Below, piece by piece: positions 4,887-8,927 of a stretch of DNA of 8,927 bases. The number at the start of each line of letters is the position of its first letter. The first letter of the stretch is position 1. Where the stretch lies: positions 13,363 to 22,289 of the forward strand of contig JAAVAM010000007.1 in NCBI GenBank assembly GCA_014804085.1, given 5' to 3'. The notes under the pieces were generated by a model. The model did no database searches and was not told the DNA's origin. It saw only the letters and a list, made by a program, of their open reading frames with translations. Source of the DNA: Treponema sp. (GTDB taxonomy: Bacteria > Spirochaetota > Spirochaetia > Treponematales > Treponemataceae). The position numbers and the translations under genes are program-made.

Positions 4887-5720
4887 ATGAAGATTTTGAT
4901 ACGGCCGCATGACATCGGAAAGGGGAGCGCGGCATGGCTCGGGCAGACAGCGCACGAATGGGGCTTTGACGGCGTGCAGCTGGCGATCGCGAAAGCGGTG
5001 GAGGGGCAGAACGGAAATCCCGGGACGCTCACGCCGGACGTCATCGCGCAGATCCGCGGCGGCTTCAACGACAACGGCGTGGAAATCCCGCTGCTCGGCG
5101 CGTATTTTAATCCCGTGCACTCGAACAAAGACAAAGTGCGCGCGGGCGCGGAAAAATATGCCGACCATCTGCGCCACGCCGCCGCGTTCGGCACGCAGTT
5201 CGTCGCGAGCGAGACGGGCAGCTACAACGACGACAAATGGACGTACAATCCCCGGAATCAGACGGACGAAGCGTTCCGGGAAGTGGTCGAAGTCTTCCGC
5301 CCCATGCCGGCGGTCGCCGCCGAATCGGGCGTGTGCATGGCGCTTGAGGGCGCGTGGGGGCACTGCATGTACCGCCCCGAACAGCTCAAACGCCTTGCCG
5401 ACGAAATCGACCCCGGCCAGCAGCACTTCCGCTTTATCGTTGACCTCTACAATTACTTGTACGTCGGCAACCACGAGCAGCGCGCCAAGATTTTTGAGAC
5501 GTGCCTCAGGTTGTTCCAGGGCAAGATCTGCGGTTTCCACCTCAAGGACTACCAGGTCAGCGGGGACGACCTGGAAATCGTGCCGCTCGGCGACGGGCTG
5601 ATGGGCTGGCGCGACTTCCTGCCGGTCATCAGGAGCGAATGCCCGGACGCGTACCTCATTTTTGAGGGCGTGAAGAACGTCCCCCAGTCGCTGCGGTTCG
5701 TGCGCGACCTCGTGGGCTGA
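4887..5720 (+). CDS. TIM-barrel sugar phosphate isomerase/epimerase-type enzyme
   Basis: The 277-residue cytoplasmic product fits the xylose-isomerase-like TIM barrel superfamily (Pfam AP_endonuc_2), which includes ketose 3-epimerases, hydroxypyruvate isomerase and inosose dehydratase/isomerase. First strand MKILIRPHDIG; WGFDGVQLAI (25-34) is the usual second strand. Candidate divalent-metal ligands follow the family order E-D-H-E: E154 (ALEGAWGH), D186 (FIVDLYN), H218 (GFHLKDY) and E260 (LIFEGV). HLKD and E-D-H-E spacing of about 32, 32 and 42 residues match the fold and full-length size. The substrate cannot be read from sequence. An upstream GTG at 4863 is in frame, but AGGAGGT (4877-4883) just before ATG 4887 decides for the shorter start. 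It is divergent from the methyltransferase and 66 bp before the phosphatase gene. Confidence 0.85.
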   Translation: MKILIRPHDIGKGSAAWLGQTAHEWGFDGVQLAIAKAVEGQNGNPGTLTPDVIAQIRGGFNDNGVEIPLLGAYFNPVHSNKDKVRAGAEKYADHLRHAAAFGTQFVASETGSYNDDKWTYNPRNQTDEAFREVVEVFRPMPAVAAESGVCMALEGAWGHCMYRPEQLKRLADEIDPGQQHFRFIVDLYNYLYVGNHEQRAKIFETCLRLFQGKICGFHLKDYQVSGDDLEIVPLGDGLMGWRDFLPVIRSECPDAYLIFEGVKNVPQSLRFVRDLVG

Positions 5721-5724
5721 TTCG

Positions 5725-5778
5725 TGCGGAGGGTTTCATACCCCGACGCTTGCGTCGAGGTATGTTGATTGCGGAGGG
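5725..5778 (+). repeat. Hairpin flanked by 9-bp direct repeats
   Basis: A 28-nt inverted repeat (5737-5764; arms CATACCCCGACG and CGTCGAGGTATG, one C.A mismatch, loop CTTG) sits between exact direct repeats TGCGGAGGG at 5725-5733 and 5770-5778. The right-hand copy supplies the Shine-Dalgarno of the phosphatase gene. There is no T-run, so it is not a classical terminator. It may be an inserted palindromic element with target duplication, or an intercistronic processing hairpin. Confidence 0.75.
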
Positions 5779-5786
5779 AAAATCGT

Positions 5787-6236
5787 ATGCATGCCGTCCT
5801 GTTCGTCTGCCACGGGAATATCTGCCGGTCGCCCATGGCAGAAATGGTGATGAAAGACCTCGTGCGCCGCGCGGGGCGTGAGGCCGATTTTTCTATCGAC
5901 TCCGCCGCCGCCCGCCCCGACGCAATCGGCTGCGGCATCCACCGCGGCACGCGCGACGTGCTCCAGAAATATGCCGTGCCGTTCACCGAGCATTATGCCC
6001 GCCTTGCCGCCCGCGCCGACTATGCCCGCTTTGACCTGATTGTCTGCATGGACGACGAGAACGTCGATGACTTGCATGATCTGTTCGGCGGCGACCCGTC
6101 CGGCAAAGTGCGCAAGCTGCTGTCGTTCTGCGGCATGGCCCGCGACGTCGCCGACCCCTGGTACACGCACAACTTTGAGGACACCTACCGCGACATCATG
6201 CAAGGCTGCACCGCCCTGCTCAAAAAACTCCCCTGA
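5787..6236 (+). CDS. Low-molecular-weight protein-tyrosine phosphatase
   Basis: The 149-residue product is a class II cysteine phosphatase of the LMW-PTP family, cytoplasmic, hydrolysing phosphotyrosine (or a small phosphoester) through a cysteinyl-phosphate. The P-loop CHGNICRS (8-15) follows strand AVLFV, with nucleophile C8 and phosphate-binding R14; C13 is the frequent second cysteine. The general acid is D123 in DPWY (123-126). IVCMDDENVDDL (85-96) is the family's middle motif. The length is typical. The start at ATG 5787 is chosen because GGAGGG (5773-5778) lies 8 nt upstream and the P-loop then begins at the normal distance; an in-frame TTG at 5769 precedes the ribosome site. No tyrosine kinase or capsule genes are visible, so the partner is unknown. 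It is probably cotranscribed with the TIM-barrel gene. Confidence 0.95.
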   Translation: MHAVLFVCHGNICRSPMAEMVMKDLVRRAGREADFSIDSAAARPDAIGCGIHRGTRDVLQKYAVPFTEHYARLAARADYARFDLIVCMDDENVDDLHDLFGGDPSGKVRKLLSFCGMARDVADPWYTHNFEDTYRDIMQGCTALLKKLP

Positions 6237-6273
6237 CCCGCCCGCGCGGAACACACCGCTTGAGTGGGTCATC

Positions 6274-6810
6274 TTTCCTCATCATACGGAAACAAATTCC
6301 CGCACCCCGCTTTCCGTACCATACGGAAAGGCGAGTTATACCATGGCTGATTTCCGTATCATACGGAAGCGTGATTTTCGACAGGTGTGCTTTCCGTATC
6401 ATACGAAAATGCGATTTTCGCTTGGTCAGTTTTCCGTACCATACGGAAATGCGATTTTCATCGGAACATGTTTCCGTATCATACGGAAACATGGTTTTCG
6501 TCCTATCGACTTTCCGTACCATGCGGAAACGTGATTTTCGTCGGGTCGGTTTTCCGTACCATGCGGAAACGTGATTTTCGTCGGGTCGGTTTTCCGCACC
6601 ATGCGGAATCGTGCTTTTCGCTCGGTCGGCTTTCCGCACCATGCGGAAACGTGTTTTTCGGCTCGGTCAGTTTTCCGCACTATGCGGAATCGTGCTTTTC
6701 GCTCGGTCGGCTTTCCGCATGATGCGGAAACGCATTTTTCGTCCGGGCGACTTTCCGCATCATGCGGAAACCTGCTTTTTGCCACGGCAACTTTCCGCAC
6801 CGCGCGAAAA
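6274..6810 (+). repeat. Tandem array of about 14 palindromic 40-bp units (array 2)
   Basis: Each unit is a 19-nt palindrome of the form TTTCCGYAYCATRCGGAAA plus a 21-nt linker, often GTGATTTTCGTCGGGTCGG-like. Palindromes start at 6274 (degenerate), 6311, 6351, 6391, 6431, 6471, 6511, 6551, 6591, 6631, 6672, 6712, 6752 and 6792 (degenerate). The period is 40 with one step of 41 and a first step of 37. Stem position 7/13 runs T-A in units 2-6, T.G in units 7-8 and C-G in units 9-13. Linkers are related to each other, so this is not a CRISPR array. Open frames through it on both strands are repeat artefacts. Confidence 0.95.
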
Positions 6811-6813
6811 CGA

Positions 6814-6942
6814 AGCGGGTTCTTAGGGCAGCGCCCTAAGCCGTGCTGGGAAAGGGTGAGGGGTTGGGAGAGGGGAAACCCACGCTTCGGAAGTAGAGGG
6901 TTTCCCCTCTCCCAAATCGTTCCCTCCGCTTCTAAGCGGAAG
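6814..6942 (+). repeat. Dispersed three-hairpin repeat, copy 2
   Basis: This is the second copy of the 129-bp element at 2692-2820, in the same orientation. Hairpin A: CTTAGGGC/GCCCTAAG (6822-6840, loop AGC). Hairpin B: perfect 18-bp stem, 6864-6881 with 6898-6915. Hairpin C: TCCGCTT/AAGCGGA (6925-6940). Differences from copy 1 partly keep pairing: hairpin B gains inner C-G pairs and hairpin C gains an outer T-A pair. It follows array 2 directly and ends 56 bp before the next gene's ATG. Confidence 0.9.
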
Positions 6943-6960
6943 CCTCACCCGGCAATTTCC

Positions 6961-6989
6961 TTGCATTATCACGGCTTTTGCGCTATCAT
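6961..6989 (+). promoter_or_regulatory. Promoter of the large secreted protein gene
   Basis: -35 TTGCAT (6961-6966), 17-nt spacer, -10 TATCAT (6984-6989). The -10 ends 9 nt before ATG 6999 and abuts GGAG (6990-6993). Transcription starting about 7 nt after the -10 would leave only a few leader bases, cutting off the Shine-Dalgarno-like GGAG. Confidence 0.6.
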
Positions 6990-6998
6990 GGAGACAAT

Positions 6999-8927
6999 AT
7001 GAAAAAAACGGGAAAATGCAGTCTGATTGCCGTGTTCCTGCTCGTGCTTGTGGCGGGGGTCGCGGGCGCGCAGCGGATTATCAGCCCGGTCGCGGGTACG
7101 TGGGCAAACCGGCAGCCGCTGGTGCTGGACACGAGCGACGGCGCGGAATATTTCTATTCATATTCGGGGACGGATCCGGTTACGTCGGGCTTTGCGTATG
7201 ATGGTCCGGTGCTGATTGACGCGGCGGGCGCGGTGACGGTGCGCGTGCTCATGGTCAACGGCGATTATCAGGAAGAAATGGCGGTCTCCTATGCGGTTGC
7301 CGAGGACGTTCCGGCGGCGGGCACGGCGGAGCGGCAGTTTGTGGAGCAGATACAGCGCGAGCCGCTTGTCGTGTACCGCTACGGGAGCGCGGTGCAGATT
7401 CCTGAGACATTGCGCTATGCGCTGGGCAACGACGATCGGCCTTTTCTGGACGGCACGACCCTTTCCCTTGCGCCCGCTAACCGCCTGGCGCGCTATCTGC
7501 CGTGCACGGTCACCGACGGCGAGCGGCAGTGGCGGTTCGTCATTTTCGTTTCGGGCGGGGAAGCCGGCGTGCTTGCCAAGCAGAACGTGCCGTTTGAGAT
7601 CAACGGCTGGCATGAGTTCGTCTGGAAAGGCGACCGGCTGATTTACGCGATAGACGACGGCATGTGGTCGGCGGACAAGATGCCGCAGTACCTCGATCGG
7701 ACGCGGCCGCATACCGTCCGCTGGCAGAGCGTTTCGTATGAGAAGGGCAATCCCGTGCAGTCGTTCGTGCTGCCGCCGCTGCCCGCGCTTGACGTTCGTA
7801 CCGGCGCACAGGACAAAGGACCGGTCACGTTCTCGATCCGGGGCGATTCGCGCTACCGCATGGAGCTGCTTTCATCGGGGGCGAGCGGCGGTATGCCGGG
7901 CAATGTGGGGCTGTTTTCGCAGGCGACGTTCGACACGTTTGCGGGCGACTCGATTGACGGCACGGCGTTGTTCGCGTTTTATTGCGACGGCGTGTACCAG
8001 GGCAACCTGAGCGCGGCCTACGTGATTGACAATCAGCCGCCGGCAAAGCCCCGGTTCGTCGCCTCGGCGGACGGCTATTATGCGCGCGCGGCTGTTGACC
8101 TGCGGATTGCGGCGGAGGCGGGGAGCGAGGTCTTTTACGCAGTGAGCGATCCCGTTCCCGTGGACGACCTTGCGGGCGACGATACGGATGCATTGGACGC
8201 GGTTGGCGTGGGCAGTTATCACGTGTACGGCAACATTCCCGTGCAGCTGCCTGCGGGCGACGAGCGGGCGCAGTTCTACAAGGTGCGCGCCTATGCCACT
8301 GACCGCGCGGGAAACACGAGCGAGGTTGCCGAGTACCGCGTGATTATCGATGAATTCAATTATTATCTGGACGCGTCCGCTCCCGCGCGGGGCGCGGACG
8401 GCAGCCGCGCGCACCCGTTCAACTCGTTTGCACAGGCGGCGGAGGTCATCAACCGCGGGCGGTTCGCGCGGTTTTATGTGTCGGGCACGTTTGAGCTTCC
8501 GGCGGCGGGGATAGAGATTGCGTCGAACTGCGCGTTCGTGTCGGTCAAGGACGCGCGGTTCGTCATTCCGCCGTCAGGATCGGTCGTGTTGCGTACGGCG
8601 AGCCTTTCCGCGCGCGGCTGCGTGTTTGAGAAGGCCTGCGACGGCGGAACGGTCGGCGCGAGCAACGCGTTTTTTGAGCTTGAGAATGCGGCGGTCGCTT
8701 TTGACGGGTGCGAGCTTGTGGGCGTGTTCGGCGCGAGCGGCACGTTGTTCAACGCGTCGTCGTCCGTGCTTGATTTTACGGATACGGGGCTGACCGTGCA
8801 GGGCGACGTGTACGCATGCGGCGTGTCCTCCACGGATTCCAAGGTGACGGGAAAAGGCAGCCGCTTTACCGCCGTGGCGCAGACGGCCGTGAATTTCAGC
8901 GTGCAGGGCGGCTTGTTCGAGCTGCGC
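6999..8927 (+). CDS. Large secreted protein, chitobiase-C-like and beta-helix regions (3' partial)
   Basis: An uninterrupted frame of 643 codons runs from ATG 6999 to the last base, so the gene continues beyond the window. Residues 1-24 form a signal peptide (KK start, core LIAVFLLVLVAGVAG, cleavage AGA/QR). Residues about 28-100 resemble a CHB_HEX_C (chitobiase/hexosaminidase C-terminal) domain: DGAEYFYSYSGTDP, GPVLIDAAGAVTVRVLMVNG. Two further Ig/Fn3-like stretches end in DNQPPAKPRF (344-353) and YATDRAGNTSEVAEYRV (432-448). GADGSRAHPFNSFAQAAEVIN (465-485) then resembles the DUF1565 entry into a right-handed beta-helix, and the rest (488-643) has short repeated strands fitting such a helix. 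It is likely surface-exposed or periplasmic; no catalytic residues can be named. The start is supported by a promoter and GGAG just upstream. Confidence 0.88.
   Translation, partial: MKKTGKCSLIAVFLLVLVAGVAGAQRIISPVAGTWANRQPLVLDTSDGAEYFYSYSGTDPVTSGFAYDGPVLIDAAGAVTVRVLMVNGDYQEEMAVSYAVAEDVPAAGTAERQFVEQIQREPLVVYRYGSAVQIPETLRYALGNDDRPFLDGTTLSLAPANRLARYLPCTVTDGERQWRFVIFVSGGEAGVLAKQNVPFEINGWHEFVWKGDRLIYAIDDGMWSADKMPQYLDRTRPHTVRWQSVSYEKGNPVQSFVLPPLPALDVRTGAQDKGPVTFSIRGDSRYRMELLSSGASGGMPGNVGLFSQATFDTFAGDSIDGTALFAFYCDGVYQGNLSAAYVIDNQPPAKPRFVASADGYYARAAVDLRIAAEAGSEVFYAVSDPVPVDDLAGDDTDALDAVGVGSYHVYGNIPVQLPAGDERAQFYKVRAYATDRAGNTSEVAEYRVIIDEFNYYLDASAPARGADGSRAHPFNSFAQAAEVINRGRFARFYVSGTFELPAAGIEIASNCAFVSVKDARFVIPPSGSVVLRTASLSARGCVFEKACDGGTVGASNAFFELENAAVAFDGCELVGVFGASGTLFNASSSVLDFTDTGLTVQGDVYACGVSSTDSKVTGKGSRFTAVAQTAVNFSVQGGLFELR

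Noticed and set aside
4784..5194. N-terminal extension of the methyltransferase to a 372-residue frame
   Set aside because: The extension overlaps the promoter and first 300 bp of the well-supported divergent TIM-barrel gene, and family homology starts at METALYLIPV.
5737..5764. Rho-independent terminator after the TIM-barrel gene
   Set aside because: The hairpin is strong but followed by TTGATTG, not a T-run.
6274..6810. CRISPR array
   Set aside because: The intervals between palindromes are related to one another, repeats drift along the array, and no cas gene is present.
6220..6826. Several long open frames on both strands in array 2
   Set aside because: All are translations of the 40-bp repeat (120-nt superperiod); multiple frames and strands are open at once and none has a start signal.
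7158..8842. Minus-strand and other-frame open frames across the right part
   Set aside because: They are shadows of the GC-rich 643-codon plus-strand gene, low in complexity, arginine-rich and without starts.

Overview
The window looks like chromosomal DNA of a host-associated or gut spirochaete, most likely a Treponema. This is an inference from the gene mix: a TrpR-type regulator, a YccF membrane protein, a Bax-inhibitor-1 protein, an RsmI-like methyltransferase paralogue and a chitobiase-C/beta-helix surface protein. The GC-rich background with an AT-richer block and much palindromic intergenic repeat DNA fit too, but no marker gene proves it. I count nine protein-coding genes, one open at the right edge, and one tRNA.

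Layout. (1) 20-355 is a tandem array of sixteen 21-bp palindromic units; nothing is recognisable in 356-451. (2) 452-1992 is a visibly AT-richer block. It holds an XRE repressor on the minus strand, a divergent promoter region with four ATTCGGT boxes, and a plus-strand pair: a secreted protein of unknown function and a YccF-family membrane protein. (3) 2050-2574 encodes a second small secreted protein of unknown function, followed by a hairpin-rich stretch (2584-2691) and copy 1 of a 129-bp three-hairpin repeat. (4) 2872-4783 holds a TrpR homologue, tRNA-Pro(GGG) with its own consensus promoter, a BI-1/YetJ-like membrane protein and, converging on it, a SAM-dependent methyltransferase. (5) 4887-6236 holds a TIM-barrel sugar isomerase/epimerase-type enzyme and a low-molecular-weight protein-tyrosine phosphatase, separated by a hairpin between 9-bp direct repeats. 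(6) 6274-6810 is a second tandem array, about 14 units with 40-bp period, each with a 19-nt palindrome. Copy 2 of the 129-bp repeat follows, and then a large secreted protein (6999 to the window end) that has no stop in the window.

How things fit together. There is no obvious pathway operon; the genes are mostly housekeeping or regulatory singletons. The strongest unexplained signals are non-coding. Both arrays keep their stems paired while the stem sequence changes along the array, in array 2 through a T-A to T.G to C-G series. The dispersed element occurs twice, each time just upstream of a plus-strand promoter. Four genes (starts 790, 2050, 2872, 4783) lack a Shine-Dalgarno sequence and have a -10-like hexamer ending exactly 6 nt before the ATG, which predicts leaderless mRNAs. 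The genes with a strong Shine-Dalgarno do not show this arrangement.
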